Below are positions 1 through 9,404 of a DNA stretch of 64,000 nucleotides, piece by piece. How positions within the stretch are numbered: position 1 is the first letter of the stretch; each line of letters opens with the position of its first letter. The stretch spans positions 789,717 to 853,716 of the forward strand of contig NZ_JAKUKE010000003.1 in assembly GCF_024197615.1 (NCBI RefSeq). The letters are read 5' to 3'. The position numbers and the translations under genes were made by a program. The stretch is from Desulfuromonas sp. KJ2020 (GTDB taxonomy: Bacteria; Desulfobacterota; Desulfuromonadia; Desulfuromonadales; SZUA-540). The notes below the pieces were generated by a model, which was not told the DNA's origin, searched no databases, and worked only from the letters and a program-made list of their open reading frames with translations.

Positions 1-1
1 C

Positions 2-406
2 AACCTCAAAGGTGCTTTTCTCTGTACGCGCGCCGCAGCCAAGGTCATGACCAAACAGAAGTTCGGACGCATCATTAATATTTCATCCGTCGTGGGAGAA
101 ATGGGAAATCCCGGCCAGGCCAATTATTGTGCCAGTAAGGCAGGTCTCATTGGTCTTACGAAATCTGTAGCCAGGGAGTTGGCTCGAAGAAATATTACGG
201 TCAATGCGATAACCCCGGGTTTCATTACCACGGACATGACCGAAGCTCTACCGGAAAAAACGCGCCAGGAATTGGCTGCGCAGATTCCGCTTGGCCGCCT
301 TGGCGATGCCTCAGACATTGCGCAGGCTGTTAACTTTTTAGCATCGGATCACGCCGGTTACATCACAGGTCAAGTGCTTGGAATTAACGGCGGAATGTAT
401 ATGTAG
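2..406 (+). CDS. fabG: 3-oxoacyl-ACP reductase FabG, 3' part
   Basis: C-terminal 134 residues of a short-chain dehydrogenase. The gene enters from the left edge; the frame is open from base 2. The SDR catalytic Tyr-x3-Lys is visible as YCASK (in [11 protein letters not shown]), preceded by the catalytic-Ser strand IINISS. The NAVTPG-type segment ([12 protein letters not shown]) and the terminal [12 protein letters not shown] are typical of FabG. FabG reduces 3-oxoacyl-ACP with NADPH in type II fatty acid synthesis in the cytoplasm. acpP and fabF follow on the same strand, which supports FabG over other SDR enzymes. The N-terminal Rossmann TGxxxGxG motif lies outside the window. Confidence 0.93.
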   Translation, partial: NLKGAFLCTRAAAKVMTKQKFGRIINISSVVGEMGNPGQANYCASKAGLIGLTKSVARELARRNITVNAITPGFITTDMTEALPEKTRQELAAQIPLGRLGDASDIAQAVNFLASDHAGYITGQVLGINGGMYM

Positions 407-474
407 GTAGTCAGGAAGTACAAACACTTGTCCGGTCATCGATCGGCTTGAACAACAAAAAGGAGGAAAAGCAA

Positions 475-708
475 ATGGCTTCTATTGAAGAAAGAGTTAA
501 ACAGATTGTTGCTGAGCAGCTTGGTGTTGATGAGGACCAGGTAACCAACGATGCGTCTTTTATGGACGATCTCGGTGCTGACTCCCTCGATACCGTTGAA
601 CTGGTCATGGCTCTTGAAGAAGAGTTCGACGTTGAAATCTCCGACGAGGACGCTGAGAAGATCCAGACTGTTCAGGATGCGATCAGCTATATCAGCGAAC
701 AGGCCTAA
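475..708 (+). CDS. acpP: acyl carrier protein
   Basis: 77-residue acidic protein with the phosphopantetheine attachment motif GADSLD (Ser37), the usual length and sequence of bacterial AcpP. It carries the growing acyl chain as a thioester during fatty acid synthesis. The start is the ATG at 475: AAGGAGG lies at about 460-466 with good spacing, and the protein then begins MASIEERV as in other ACPs. An in-frame TTG at 448 would add nine unsupported residues. It sits between fabG and fabF, 68 bases after fabG. Confidence 0.97.
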   Translation: MASIEERVKQIVAEQLGVDEDQVTNDASFMDDLGADSLDTVELVMALEEEFDVEISDEDAEKIQTVQDAISYISEQA

Positions 709-716
709 GGTTCAGA

Positions 717-745
717 CAAGGGAGGAGAAAGTATCTCCTCCCTTG
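717..745 (+). terminator. hairpin after acpP, possible partial terminator
   Basis: Perfect 11-bp stem (CAAGGGAGGAG paired with CTCCTCCCTTG) around a 7-base loop, followed by a short T-rich but interrupted tract (CTCTTTGCTC). It may reduce readthrough into fabF and leave acpP transcript in excess. The weak T-tract makes a complete stop uncertain. Confidence 0.5.
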
Positions 746-862
746 CTCTTTGCTCATGTACCAAAAGTCCGGTTTGGTGTCCGCGAAACCAATGCAGGAC
801 CCTGACTGCGAAGAACATCCCGCTGGTGGGTATAGTCGCCCTTACGGAGGAAGAGTATCATC

Positions 863-2095
863 ATGCGTAGAGTCGTTGTGACAGGTGTCGGGGTTGTTTC
901 CGCTCTTGGAACCGGGGTGGAAAAGAACTGGGATGCTTTGATAAACGGAAAATCCGGCATTGGTCGGATAACACGTTTCGACGCATCCGATTTGCCTACT
1001 CAAATTGCCGGCGAAGTCAAAGACTTTAATGCCGAAGATTTTATCGACAAAAAAGAAATTAAAAAGATGGACCTGTTCATTCAGTTCGCTCTGGGAGCGG
1101 CTGAACTGGCGATGCAGGATTCCGGACTTCAAATCACCGAGGACAACGCCGAACGCGTCGGGGTCCTGGTCGGAGCCGGCCTGGGCGGACTTCCCGCTAT
1201 TGAAAAATATCATCAGGCCAGCCTGGAGGGAGGTTATAAGAAAATTTCTCCCTTCTTCATTCCAATGCTGATTATTAATCTGGCTCCTGGTCAGATTTCC
1301 ATCAAATATGGCGCCAAGGGGCCCAATCTTTCCTCCGTTTCCGCTTGCGCGACAGGAACTCATTCGATTGGTGACGCCTTTCGCATGATCCAGCGGGGGG
1401 ATGCTGACGCCATGATCGCTGGTGGTACAGAATCCACGATCACTCCGCTCGGGATCGGCGGATTCAATGTCATGAAGGCTCTTTCCACGCGTAATGAGGA
1501 TCCTGCTGCAGCCAGCCGGCCCTTTGACAAGAATCGTGACGGTTTTGTTATGGCGGAAGGCGCCGGCATTCTTATTCTGGAAGAGTATGAAAGCGCCAAA
1601 AAGCGCGGGGCCAAAATTTACGCGGAAATATGCGGTTACGGTCTTACCGGTGACGCGTATCATTTGACGGCGCCCGCTCCGGGAGGCGAGGGCGCCGCCC
1701 GCTGTATCAAGATGGCCTTGTCTACTGCGGGCATCTCCGCGGATCAGGTGGACTACATCAACGCGCACGGAACCTCTACGCATTTCAACGATCTCTATGA
1801 AACGATGGCCATCAAGTCGGTTCTCGGCAACCACGCCAGCAAGGTTCTGATCAGCTCGACCAAGAGCATGACTGGCCATGCCCTTGGTGCTGCGGGGGGG
1901 ATTGAAGCGGTTTACGCGTTGCTGGCCATGGAACGCGGGGTTGTACCTCCTACCATCAACTATGAGGAGCCTGATCCTGAGTGCGACCTAGACTATGTGC
2001 CGAATGAAGCGCGCAAGGCTGACGTCAAAGTCGCCCTGTCAAACTCTTTTGGATTCGGCGGCACCAACGCGACGCTGCTTTTTAAAAAAATATAA
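863..2095 (+). CDS. fabF: 3-oxoacyl-ACP synthase II (KAS II)
   Basis: 410-residue beta-ketoacyl-ACP synthase, the normal FabF length. It condenses malonyl-ACP with acyl-ACP to elongate fatty acids. The thiolase-fold catalytic triad is visible: Cys162 in [15 protein letters not shown], His302 in [11 protein letters not shown] and His339 in [12 protein letters not shown], with the C-terminal [20 protein letters not shown] Shine-Dalgarno lies about 10 bases before the ATG. It follows acpP and precedes rpiB by 21 bases, so it is probably co-transcribed with rpiB. Confidence 0.97.
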   Translation: MRRVVVTGVGVVSALGTGVEKNWDALINGKSGIGRITRFDASDLPTQIAGEVKDFNAEDFIDKKEIKKMDLFIQFALGAAELAMQDSGLQITEDNAERVGVLVGAGLGGLPAIEKYHQASLEGGYKKISPFFIPMLIINLAPGQISIKYGAKGPNLSSVSACATGTHSIGDAFRMIQRGDADAMIAGGTESTITPLGIGGFNVMKALSTRNEDPAAASRPFDKNRDGFVMAEGAGILILEEYESAKKRGAKIYAEICGYGLTGDAYHLTAPAPGGEGAARCIKMALSTAGISADQVDYINAHGTSTHFNDLYETMAIKSVLGNHASKVLISSTKSMTGHALGAAGGIEAVYALLAMERGVVPPTINYEEPDPECDLDYVPNEARKADVKVALSNSFGFGGTNATLLFKKI

Positions 2096-2116
2096 CCACC
2101 GGGACAATTAACGAAA

Positions 2117-2572
2117 ATGCTCATCATCGCAAGTGATCACGGGGGCCTTGAGCTCAAGGAAGCGGTCAAAACATATCTTAAAAAAAGACAGGTTGATGTT
2201 CGTGATCTGGGAACCAATGGTTCCGAGTCCGTTGACTATCCTGATTTCGGGGAAAAAGTGGCCCGGGCTGTTTCTTTGGGAGAAGCAGACGCCGGGATAT
2301 TGATCTGTGGCACCGGGATCGGAATGTCCATCGTGGCCAATAAGTTTCCGGGAGTCAGGGCAGCTTTGGCCCACGACGAATTCACGGCCCGTATGGCCAA
2401 GGAACATAACAACGCGAATGTTCTTGTGCTCGGAGGACGCGTTGAGGCGGCCGACCAGGGTATTGAGATGGTGGCGGCTTGGCTCGACTCCGAGTTTGAG
2501 GGGGGACGGCATCAGCGGCGGCTCGATAAAATCGCTGAGCTGGAAAGAGCCATAGGTGCCGGAAAAATTTAG
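2117..2572 (+). CDS. rpiB: ribose-5-phosphate isomerase B
   Basis: 151-residue member of the RpiB/LacAB family. It starts MLIIASDHGGLELK and contains the substrate-binding GTGIGMSIVANK and HNNANVLVLGGR segments. It interconverts ribose 5-phosphate and ribulose 5-phosphate in the pentose phosphate pathway. Only 21 bases separate it from fabF, and a strong terminator follows, so it closes the fab transcript. LacA/LacB-type galactose isomerase is a distant alternative but no lac genes are nearby. Confidence 0.93.
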   Translation: MLIIASDHGGLELKEAVKTYLKKRQVDVRDLGTNGSESVDYPDFGEKVARAVSLGEADAGILICGTGIGMSIVANKFPGVRAALAHDEFTARMAKEHNNANVLVLGGRVEAADQGIEMVAAWLDSEFEGGRHQRRLDKIAELERAIGAGKI

Positions 2573-2578
2573 AGGCAA

Positions 2579-2617
2579 AAAGAAAATGGGCAGGCCTCTG
2601 GCCTGCCCATTTTCTTT
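2579..2617. terminator. intrinsic terminator after rpiB
   Basis: 18-bp perfect stem (AAAGAAAATGGGCAGGCC with its complement) and a TCT loop. The A/T-rich base of the stem gives T-tracts on both strands. It separates the fab-rpiB unit from glyA. Confidence 0.9.
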
Positions 2618-2681
2618 GCAGCCAATGTAAAACGCCCATTGCAGACCTTAATTTCAGTTATTTAATCGGAGGTAATGTCAC

Positions 2682-3935
2682 ATGTCGGAACTGCTGGCCA
2701 AATTTGATCCTGAAATTGCATCAGCTATCCAGAAAGAGACTGGGCGGCAGGAGTACAGTCTGGAATTTATCGCCTCGGAGAACTTTGTCAGCGAGGAAGT
2801 GCTTGAAGCGCAAGGGTCAGTTCTCACCAATAAGTATGCTGAAGGCTATCCGGGGAAACGGTACTATGGCGGCTGCGAATTCGTTGACGTCGCTGAACAG
2901 TTGGCGATTGACCGTGCCAAAACCCTCTTTGGGGCTGAGCACGCCAATGTGCAGCCACATTCCGGGTCCCAGGCCAACATGGCCGTCTATTTTTCCGTCT
3001 GTCAGCCTGGAGATACCATTCTGGGGATGAATCTGGCTCACGGCGGGCACCTCACCCATGGTTCCCCTGTTAATTTTTCCGGTAAATTGTTCAATATCGT
3101 TCCTTATGGCGTCAAAAAGGAAACGGGGCGAATTGACTATGAGGAGGTGGAGAGGCTTGCCCTTGAGCATAAGCCCAAGATGATTGTGGTCGGGGCCAGC
3201 GCCTACTCCAGGACCCTGGATTTTGCTGCCTTTCGGCAGATCGCCGATAAGGTTGGTGCTATAGTGATGGTTGACATGGCTCATATTGCCGGTTTGGTGG
3301 CTGCCGGGGAGCACCCGAGCCCTGTGCCTTATGCCGACTTTGTCACCACCACCACGCATAAAACATTACGGGGGCCTCGTGGCGGCATGATCCTCTGCCG
3401 TGAGGAACATGCTAAAAAACTTAACAGCAATATTTTCCCGGGGATTCAGGGCGGTCCGCTGATGCATGTTATTGCTGCCAAAGCCGTCGCTTTCAAGGAA
3501 GCTCTTGCCCCTGATTTCAAGGAATATGCCCGGCAGGTCGTCAAAAACGCCAAGGCCCTCGCTGCGGCTCTCAATCGTCAGGGTTTTGATATCGTCTCCG
3601 GCGGCACGGACAATCATCTTATGCTGGTCGATTTGTCGAATAAGGACATTACCGGCAAGGTGGCGGAAGAGACCCTGGAGAAGGCCGGCATTACGGTCAA
3701 CAAGAATGCCGTGCCTTTCGATACTCGGTCACCTTTTGTGACCAGCGGTTTCCGGGTCGGCACTCCCGCCACCACGACTCGCGGCCTGAAAGAGCCCGAA
3801 ATGGAAATGGTTGCTGCCTGGATGGCTCGCGCTCTGGCCCATGTGGATAACGAAGCCGCACTGCAGACGATTCGGCAGGAAGTTAAAGAACTCTGCTTGA
3901 AGTTCCCTTTATACGCGCATCGTCTGTCCGCATGA
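2682..3935 (+). CDS. glyA: serine hydroxymethyltransferase
   Basis: 417-residue PLP enzyme of standard length. It converts serine and tetrahydrofolate to glycine and 5,10-methylene-THF. The PLP lysine is K227 in [14 protein letters not shown]; the N-terminal [10 protein letters not shown] and the [13 protein letters not shown] segment are family signatures. GGAGGT precedes the ATG. The stop overlaps the start of the dCMP deaminase gene by 4 bases (ATGA). The pairing fits a link between methylene-THF and dTMP supply. Confidence 0.97.
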   Translation: MSELLAKFDPEIASAIQKETGRQEYSLEFIASENFVSEEVLEAQGSVLTNKYAEGYPGKRYYGGCEFVDVAEQLAIDRAKTLFGAEHANVQPHSGSQANMAVYFSVCQPGDTILGMNLAHGGHLTHGSPVNFSGKLFNIVPYGVKKETGRIDYEEVERLALEHKPKMIVVGASAYSRTLDFAAFRQIADKVGAIVMVDMAHIAGLVAAGEHPSPVPYADFVTTTTHKTLRGPRGGMILCREEHAKKLNSNIFPGIQGGPLMHVIAAKAVAFKEALAPDFKEYARQVVKNAKALAAALNRQGFDIVSGGTDNHLMLVDLSNKDITGKVAEETLEKAGITVNKNAVPFDTRSPFVTSGFRVGTPATTTRGLKEPEMEMVAAWMARALAHVDNEAALQTIRQEVKELCLKFPLYAHRLSA

Positions 3936-4405
3936 GTCGGCCGACCTGGGAAGAATACTTTATGGAGATCGCCCGTCTCGTGGCCCGGCGATCTACCTGT
4001 TTGCGCCGCCAGGTTGGGGCTGTTGTCGTGAAGGAAAAGAATATTCTGGCGACGGGGTACAATGGTACCCCGTCGGGAATAGCTCATTGTTCCGAAGTGG
4101 GTTGTTTACGCCAGAAACTGAATGTTCCGTCGGGGGAGCGTCATGAACTCTGTCGCGGGCTCCATGCGGAGCAAAATGCCATCATTCAGGCTGCCAAGCA
4201 TGGTGTGAACATCAGTGGTGGCACTCTCTATTGCACCAATTCCCCCTGTGTTATCTGTAGCAAAATGCTGATCAATGCCGGCATCTCCCGCATTGTTTAT
4301 CTGGAAGGATATCCTGATCAGCTCTCCTTGGAGATGCTGGCTGAATCCGGTATAGGTGTTCATTCGTTTGCGGATTTTACCGACGGAAAGGCCCTGGAGC
4401 TCTGA
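3932..4405 (+). CDS. deoxycytidylate (dCMP) deaminase family protein
   Basis: 157-residue zinc-dependent deaminase. It shows the HAE motif (H78, E80) and PCVIC (C106, C109) that bind the catalytic zinc, plus the ComEB/dCMP-deaminase N-terminus with GYNGTPSG. dCMP deaminases produce dUMP, the substrate of thymidylate synthase. The gene is translationally coupled to glyA (ATGA overlap) and is followed at once by nrdR, so its neighbours all serve deoxynucleotide metabolism. ComEB-like annotation is the usual alternative name; no competence genes are present. Confidence 0.9.
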   Translation: MSRPTWEEYFMEIARLVARRSTCLRRQVGAVVVKEKNILATGYNGTPSGIAHCSEVGCLRQKLNVPSGERHELCRGLHAEQNAIIQAAKHGVNISGGTLYCTNSPCVICSKMLINAGISRIVYLEGYPDQLSLEMLAESGIGVHSFADFTDGKALEL

Positions 4406-4406
4406 T

Positions 4407-4874
4407 ATGAAGTGCCCGTTTTGCAGTTTTGAAGACACCAAGGTCATTGATTCCCGACTGGGCAAAGAAGGGAACAATATCCGCAGGAGAAGAGAATGTA
4501 TTGACTGTGGCCGTCGATTCACGACCTATGAACGGGTGGAGGAGATTCTGCCGTTGGTTGTCAAAAAGGATGGCCGCCGCGAACCTTTTGACCGTTTGAA
4601 AATCATTGCGGGCATGCAACGTGCCTGTGAAAAAAGACCTGTTTCCATTGCCACTATCGAAAAACTGGTGGATCAGTTGGAAATTTCTCTGCAGGAAAGT
4701 GGCGAAAAGGAAATTGACGCCAGTCGCATAGGCGAGGGTGTTATGGAGGCCTTGAGGAACGTTGATGAGGTTGCTTATGTGCGTTTTGCCTCTGTTTACC
4801 GTCAATTCAAGGATATCAACGAGTTCATGGCCGAACTTAAAGAAATCCTGGCCAAAGAGAACAAAAACGCTTAA
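4407..4874 (+). CDS. nrdR: transcriptional repressor NrdR
   Basis: 155 residues, the usual NrdR length. It has a four-cysteine zinc ribbon (C3, C6, C31, C34: CPFC...CIDC) followed by an ATP-cone domain (from about residue 48, [14 protein letters not shown]). NrdR senses ATP/dATP and represses ribonucleotide reductase genes. The start is the ATG at 4407, two bases after the deaminase stop; it gives the canonical MKCPFC N-terminus, while a longer in-frame version would run back into the deaminase gene. Confidence 0.96.
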   Translation: MKCPFCSFEDTKVIDSRLGKEGNNIRRRRECIDCGRRFTTYERVEEILPLVVKKDGRREPFDRLKIIAGMQRACEKRPVSIATIEKLVDQLEISLQESGEKEIDASRIGEGVMEALRNVDEVAYVRFASVYRQFKDINEFMAELKEILAKENKNA

Positions 4875-4927
4875 TCCGCTTGCTCTACCTCTTCCGTCAT
4901 ATAATTCCTCTCTTTTAGTTTTTTGAT

Positions 4928-6052
4928 ATGGCAAATCCTGCAAAACAATCACCTGAATATTATATGTCCCGTGCCCTCGAACTGGCCCGCCAGGCCGAAG
5001 GGCGCACCCGGCCCAATCCGGCGGTAGGAGCCGTGATTGTCCGCCATGGGACAATTGTCGGAGAAGGGTATCATCACCGCGCCGGAGAGCCCCATGCCGA
5101 AATCAATGCGCTCCGACAGGCGGGTGAACAGGCTACCGATGCGAATTTGTATGTGACCTTGGAACCCTGTTCCCATCATGGCCGGACGGGGCCCTGCGCA
5201 GAAGCTATACTGGCCGCCGGAGTCCGGAGGGTGTTCGTCGGTACGAAAGATCCGAATCCCAGGGTTTCCGGTAGGGGGGTCGCGCTACTTTCAGATAATG
5301 GTGTTGAGGTGGTGACTGACATACTGGCAGAGGAGTGTCGCAATCTGATTGCCCCTTTTGCCAAGCATGTGCTTACAGGGAAACCCTTGGTTACCCTCAA
5401 GTCCGCCATAACCCTTGACGGGTTCTGTGCCACCTCATCAGGGGATTCCCAGTGGATCTCCAACGAGCACAGTCGTTTGTATGTGCATCAACAGCGGGAT
5501 AAGGCTGACGCGGTCATGGTCGGCATTGGTACGGTTTTGGCCGACAACCCCCGCTTGACCACGCGTCTGCCGGAAGGGGGAAGAAATCCGCTCCGGGTTG
5601 TGGTCGACTCTTTTCTTCGCATCCCCGAAGATTCAGCTCTGGTGACGCTTTCTGCCGATCAGTCCACCCTGGTGGCCACCACCAAGGCTGCCGACCCCGC
5701 CAAAATCAACCGGTTACAGGCTGTCGGAGTGCGGGTTCTTACGCTCCCGGAAAAAAACGGGCAGGTCGACTTGAACGCTCTCATGCTCGCCTTGGGCAAA
5801 ATGGAAATCCAGAATCTGATCCTCGAGGGTGGTGCCGTTCTCAATGGGAGCCTTTTGCGTCAAGGATTGGTCGATAGGGCCATGATTTTTATCGCACCGG
5901 TATTGTTGGGGGGAGGAGATGGCCGGGGTCTGTTTGCCGGGCCGGGAGCTGTCCGCCTGGCAGAGGCCTGGCGCCTCAAACACGTTCGTTTCAGATCGTT
6001 TGGAGAGGATATCCTTTTGGAGGGAGATGTTTACTCATGTTCACGGGACTGA
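4928..6052 (+). CDS. ribD: bifunctional riboflavin deaminase/reductase RibD
   Basis: 374 residues with two domains. Residues 10-150 form the pyrimidine deaminase with zinc motif HAE (H56, E58) and PCSHHGRTGPC (C81, C90). Residues 155-370 form the pyrimidine reductase (TLKSAITLDG, GIGTVLADNPRLTTR, EGGAVLNGSL). Together they carry out steps two and three of riboflavin synthesis. First gene of ribD-ribE-ribBA-ribH. No clear Shine-Dalgarno is seen at the ATG. The 53-base gap after nrdR is too short for an FMN riboswitch. Confidence 0.96.
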   Translation: MANPAKQSPEYYMSRALELARQAEGRTRPNPAVGAVIVRHGTIVGEGYHHRAGEPHAEINALRQAGEQATDANLYVTLEPCSHHGRTGPCAEAILAAGVRRVFVGTKDPNPRVSGRGVALLSDNGVEVVTDILAEECRNLIAPFAKHVLTGKPLVTLKSAITLDGFCATSSGDSQWISNEHSRLYVHQQRDKADAVMVGIGTVLADNPRLTTRLPEGGRNPLRVVVDSFLRIPEDSALVTLSADQSTLVATTKAADPAKINRLQAVGVRVLTLPEKNGQVDLNALMLALGKMEIQNLILEGGAVLNGSLLRQGLVDRAMIFIAPVLLGGGDGRGLFAGPGAVRLAEAWRLKHVRFRSFGEDILLEGDVYSCSRD

Positions 6053-6687
6053 TTCAAGATATCGGAACTCTGCTGAAAATCCAAAAGGGTGAGGAAAGTT
6101 ATCAGCTTACCGTTTCCACGCGGTTCCCTCAGGATGATCTTCTGCTTGGTGAAAGCATTGCCGTCAACGGCATCTGTCTCACGGTCGTCTCCAAAGGGGG
6201 AGGCGCTTTTTCCGCCGATGTCTCCCGGGAGACCGTGACCCGAACCAGCCTGGGGGAGTTGCGGGTCGGCCAGCGGGTCAACCTTGAGCGCGCCCTGCGG
6301 CTTGCTGATCGCCTGGGCGGACACATTGTGACGGGCCATGTCGATGGCGTCGGCGTGATTCGGTCACGGCGCCGTGAAGGCAACGCCGAATGCCTCGTCA
6401 TTTCCATACCGGAAGGGTGCCACCGATATCTTGTCGTCAAAGGGTCCGTGGCTGTCGACGGCATCAGCCTGACGGTCAACGAGGTAACGGAAAAGGATTT
6501 TTCGCTGATGATAATCCCCCACAGCCTTTCCGAGACAACTCTTCAGTACATGCGGCAGGGGAGCAGGGTAAATATCGAAACGGACATTCTCGGAAAGTAC
6601 GTTGAACGTCTTCTGGGGCAGCGCCCAGAAGGGCCAAAGAGCTCGTCCGTGACCTTTGAATTTCTTGCAAACCATGGATATATGTGA
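6037..6687 (+). CDS. ribE: riboflavin synthase, alpha subunit
   Basis: 216 residues with two internally repeated lumazine-binding domains: [10 protein letters not shown] at the start and the [13 protein letters not shown] and LTVNEV segments in each half. It dismutates two 6,7-dimethyl-8-ribityllumazine molecules to riboflavin. It overlaps ribD by 16 bases, which indicates translational coupling. Confidence 0.95.
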   Translation: MFTGLIQDIGTLLKIQKGEESYQLTVSTRFPQDDLLLGESIAVNGICLTVVSKGGGAFSADVSRETVTRTSLGELRVGQRVNLERALRLADRLGGHIVTGHVDGVGVIRSRRREGNAECLVISIPEGCHRYLVVKGSVAVDGISLTVNEVTEKDFSLMIIPHSLSETTLQYMRQGSRVNIETDILGKYVERLLGQRPEGPKSSSVTFEFLANHGYM

Positions 6688-6720
6688 CATGATTGCGCCT
6701 CTCGAAAGGAAGTGCCTGAC

Positions 6721-7926
6721 ATGCCTATTGGAAAAATAGAAGCAGCCCTCGAAGACATTCGACAGGGAAAAATGGTTATCCTCGTCGATGACGAAGACCG
6801 TGAAAATGAAGGGGATCTGGCCATGGCGGCCGAATTGGTTACCCCTGAAGCCATAAATTTCATGGCGAAAGAAGGGCGTGGTCTTATCTGTTTGACCATG
6901 ACCGAGGAGAGGGCGGACCTTCTTGATCTTCCCCTGATGGTGAAGAACAATTCATCCTCTTTCGGCACAGCGTTTACCGTGTCTATCGAGGCTAAGCGCG
7001 GGGTGACCACCGGGATTTCCGCGGCCGACCGGGCGACCACGATTCAGGTCGCCTTGGCCGACGAGACTACCGCCAATGATCTGGCCCGACCCGGACACGT
7101 GTTTCCACTCAGAGCCAAAAAAGGGGGAGTGCTTGTTCGGGCCGGACAAACCGAAGGCTCTGTTGATCTGGCCCGTCTGGCTGGACTCAAGCCTGCAGGC
7201 GTCATCTGCGAAATTATGAACGATGACGGGACGATGGCCAGAATGCCCCAACTGAAGGTTTTTGCCCAGCAGCATGGTCTGAAAATCATCACTATCGCTG
7301 ATCTGGTTGCATACCGCATGCGCAAGGAACTTCTGGTAAGACGTGCGGCCGAGACGATTTTGCCGACACCTTACGGTGGAGAATTCCGCGCGATTGCTTA
7401 CGAAAATGATGTGGATCATGCCCAGCACCTGGCCCTGGTGAAGGGGGAGATTGATCCCAGCCAACCTGTTCTTGTCCGTGTTCATTCCGAGTGTCTGACC
7501 GGCGATGTCTTTGGGTCACTGCGGTGCGATTGCGGTGATCAGCTTCATGCGGCCATGCAGCAGATAGCTCAGGAGGGCAGCGGTGTCATCCTGTACATGC
7601 GGCAGGAAGGGCGAGGTATCGGTTTGGTCAACAAGCTTCGCGCCTACGCTCTGCAGGACCAGGGACACGACACGGTCGAAGCCAACGAAGCTCTTGGCTT
7701 CAAGGCCGACCTGAGGGATTACGGCATCGGCGCCCAGATTCTTTCTGAGCTGGGCATCCGGCAGCTTCGGTTGATGACGAACAATCCCAAAAAAATCGTT
7801 GGCCTCGAGGGATACGGGCTAGAGATCGTTGGACGGGTGCCCCTGGAAGTCGCCCCGACAAACGCCAATCGCCGGTATTTGAAAACGAAACGGGAGAGGA
7901 TGGGCCATCTTCTGGAAAATCTTTAA
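6721..7926 (+). CDS. ribBA: DHBP synthase / GTP cyclohydrolase II RibBA
   Basis: 401 residues. Residues 1-200 are 3,4-dihydroxy-2-butanone-4-phosphate synthase with the acidic motif [10 protein letters not shown]. Residues 205-400 are GTP cyclohydrolase II with zinc cysteines in [19 protein letters not shown] and the RQEGRGIGL motif. It supplies both precursors of the lumazine. I chose the ATG at 6721 because the AAAGGA ribosome site at about 6705 is properly spaced for it; an in-frame GTG at 6712 lies too close to that site. Confidence 0.95.
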   Translation: MPIGKIEAALEDIRQGKMVILVDDEDRENEGDLAMAAELVTPEAINFMAKEGRGLICLTMTEERADLLDLPLMVKNNSSSFGTAFTVSIEAKRGVTTGISAADRATTIQVALADETTANDLARPGHVFPLRAKKGGVLVRAGQTEGSVDLARLAGLKPAGVICEIMNDDGTMARMPQLKVFAQQHGLKIITIADLVAYRMRKELLVRRAAETILPTPYGGEFRAIAYENDVDHAQHLALVKGEIDPSQPVLVRVHSECLTGDVFGSLRCDCGDQLHAAMQQIAQEGSGVILYMRQEGRGIGLVNKLRAYALQDQGHDTVEANEALGFKADLRDYGIGAQILSELGIRQLRLMTNNPKKIVGLEGYGLEIVGRVPLEVAPTNANRRYLKTKRERMGHLLENL

Positions 7927-7966
7927 GGTGCAGCTTTGCCTGTGAATGGTATCGGCATAGGAGATC

Positions 7967-8434
7967 ATGATGAGCCAGGTTTATGAAGGGAAATTGGACG
8001 CCAAGGGACTTAAGGTCGCACTGATTGTGAGCCGCTTCAACAGTTTTATCTGTGACCGTCTGGTAGAGGGAGCGATGGATGCTCTGGTGCGCCATGGGGC
8101 AAACGGTGACGATGTTCATACGGTTCGAGTGCCTGGGGCTTTTGAAGTTCCCATTGCGGCCAAGAAAGTGGCGCAAACCAACCGATATGATGCGATCATT
8201 TGCCTCGGATGCGTTATCAGGGGAGCTACCCCCCATTTCGAGTATGTCAGTGCTGAGGTTTCCAAGGGGATTGCCTCGGTCAGTCTCGAGTCCGGTATTC
8301 CCGTGGCGTTCGGCGTTTTGACGACGGACACCATCGAGCAGGCCATTGAAAGAGCTGGAACCAAAGCGGGCAACAAGGGCTTTGACGCCGCTGTCAGCGC
8401 CATTGAAATGGCCAATCTCTTCAAGGCACTGTAA
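7967..8434 (+). CDS. ribH: 6,7-dimethyl-8-ribityllumazine synthase
   Basis: 155 residues, standard lumazine synthase. Signatures include [16 protein letters not shown], the phosphate-binding VPGAFEVP and the catalytic-His region GATPHFEYV. It condenses the RibA/RibD pyrimidine with dihydroxybutanone phosphate. Two adjacent ATG codons (7967 and 7970) follow AGGAG; either could start. It completes the riboflavin operon and is followed 4 bases later by nusB. Confidence 0.95.
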   Translation: MMSQVYEGKLDAKGLKVALIVSRFNSFICDRLVEGAMDALVRHGANGDDVHTVRVPGAFEVPIAAKKVAQTNRYDAIICLGCVIRGATPHFEYVSAEVSKGIASVSLESGIPVAFGVLTTDTIEQAIERAGTKAGNKGFDAAVSAIEMANLFKAL

Positions 8435-8438
8435 GAGC

Positions 8439-8903
8439 ATGGGTACGCGTAGAAAAGGACGAGAACTCGCTCTTAAAATCATCTACAGTATGTTTGACCA
8501 GAATTCCACCGTTGACACTGTTTTGGGGGATTTCTGGCACAACTTCCATTTTCAGGACGATATTCTCGGCGAACCGGTCGAGGGAGCTTCGGACTCCGTG
8601 CCATTGGACCAGCGTTCTTTTGCCGAAGAGCTGATTTACGGGGTCGACCAGCATCTGGAACAAATTGATCAGGTTATTTCCAGGCATTCGACCAACTGGT
8701 CGCTGGACAGGATGTCCAGGGTGGATCTCTCTCTGCTTCGCCTTGCCGCCTATGAGTTGCTCTATCGGCCGGATATCCCGTCCAATGTGGTGATTAACGA
8801 GGCTATTGAAATTGGTAAACGATATGGCACCGTCGATACACCCTCCTTTGTTAATGGCATTCTAGATAAGATATCACGTGAAAGCAGGCCTGTTGTTTCA
8901 TGA
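8439..8903 (+). CDS. nusB: transcription antitermination factor NusB
   Basis: 154 residues, all-helical NusB family (GRELALKIIYSMFDQ at the N-terminus, YELLYRPDIPSNVVINEAIEI near the C-terminus). It binds boxA RNA with NusE for rRNA antitermination. The start is the ATG at 8439 directly after ribH, giving MGTRRKGRELAL. The ribH-nusB arrangement is common in bacteria. The stop overlaps the next gene by 4 bases. Confidence 0.95.
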   Translation: MGTRRKGRELALKIIYSMFDQNSTVDTVLGDFWHNFHFQDDILGEPVEGASDSVPLDQRSFAEELIYGVDQHLEQIDQVISRHSTNWSLDRMSRVDLSLLRLAAYELLYRPDIPSNVVINEAIEIGKRYGTVDTPSFVNGILDKISRESRPVVS

Positions 8904-9352
8904 CACGCGTGCGGGTTCTTGATCTTCCTGCTGACAAACTGGACGGGGAGGTCATTGTTTCCTTTATCTTTGAGGATCAAAAACCAGTTCGTGGCGCTGC
9001 CGCTCTGCTTGATTGGCGTCTTCGCGGTCTTTTGACAAGAAATCTGCTCGATGGATTCATCTGTGGTGAAATGGGGCAGCGCCTGATGGTCCTGAGCGAT
9101 CATCGTGTTTCTGCTGACTGGGTGATGTTTTTGGGCGGTGGCAGGTCCCAATCCCTGGACACCAGAAAAATGGAAAGTCTTGCACGGCAAGCTCTGGAAA
9201 CTGTTTATAGAGCCGGGTTCAGGCGCGTCGCCATGGCCCTTATCCCGCCAGCCAAGGAAAGCCAGGAGTTTCTTCAGGGGGCTATTGAACGTCTTCTTAC
9301 CGATACTTCCCTGACAAACATGGAATGTCTTCTGACCTTTCAAGGGGAGTAG
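8900..9352 (+). CDS. stand-alone leucyl-aminopeptidase (M17) N-domain-like protein
   Basis: 150 residues. The sequence resembles the N-terminal macro-like domain of M17 leucyl aminopeptidase: a strand-rich start (VRVLDLPADKLDGEVIVSFIFEDQKP), LLDWRLRG, and a helix with ARQALETVYRAGFRRVAMALIP. The C-terminal metallopeptidase domain is absent; the reading frame ends at 9352 and hom follows. No zinc- or metal-binding peptidase motif is seen, so peptidase activity is unlikely. It overlaps nusB by 4 bases and is probably co-translated. Its function is unknown; family assignment rests on pattern resemblance only. Confidence 0.65.
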   Translation: MTRVRVLDLPADKLDGEVIVSFIFEDQKPVRGAAALLDWRLRGLLTRNLLDGFICGEMGQRLMVLSDHRVSADWVMFLGGGRSQSLDTRKMESLARQALETVYRAGFRRVAMALIPPAKESQEFLQGAIERLLTDTSLTNMECLLTFQGE

Positions 9353-9404
9353 TCAACGTGCCTTTTGAATCAAGGGTCGCATTTTCTGTGGGTGGAGTTT
9401 TATT

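Noticed and set aside
4875-4927. Possible FMN riboswitch before ribD
   Set aside because: The gap is only 53 bases and has none of the conserved RFN sequences.
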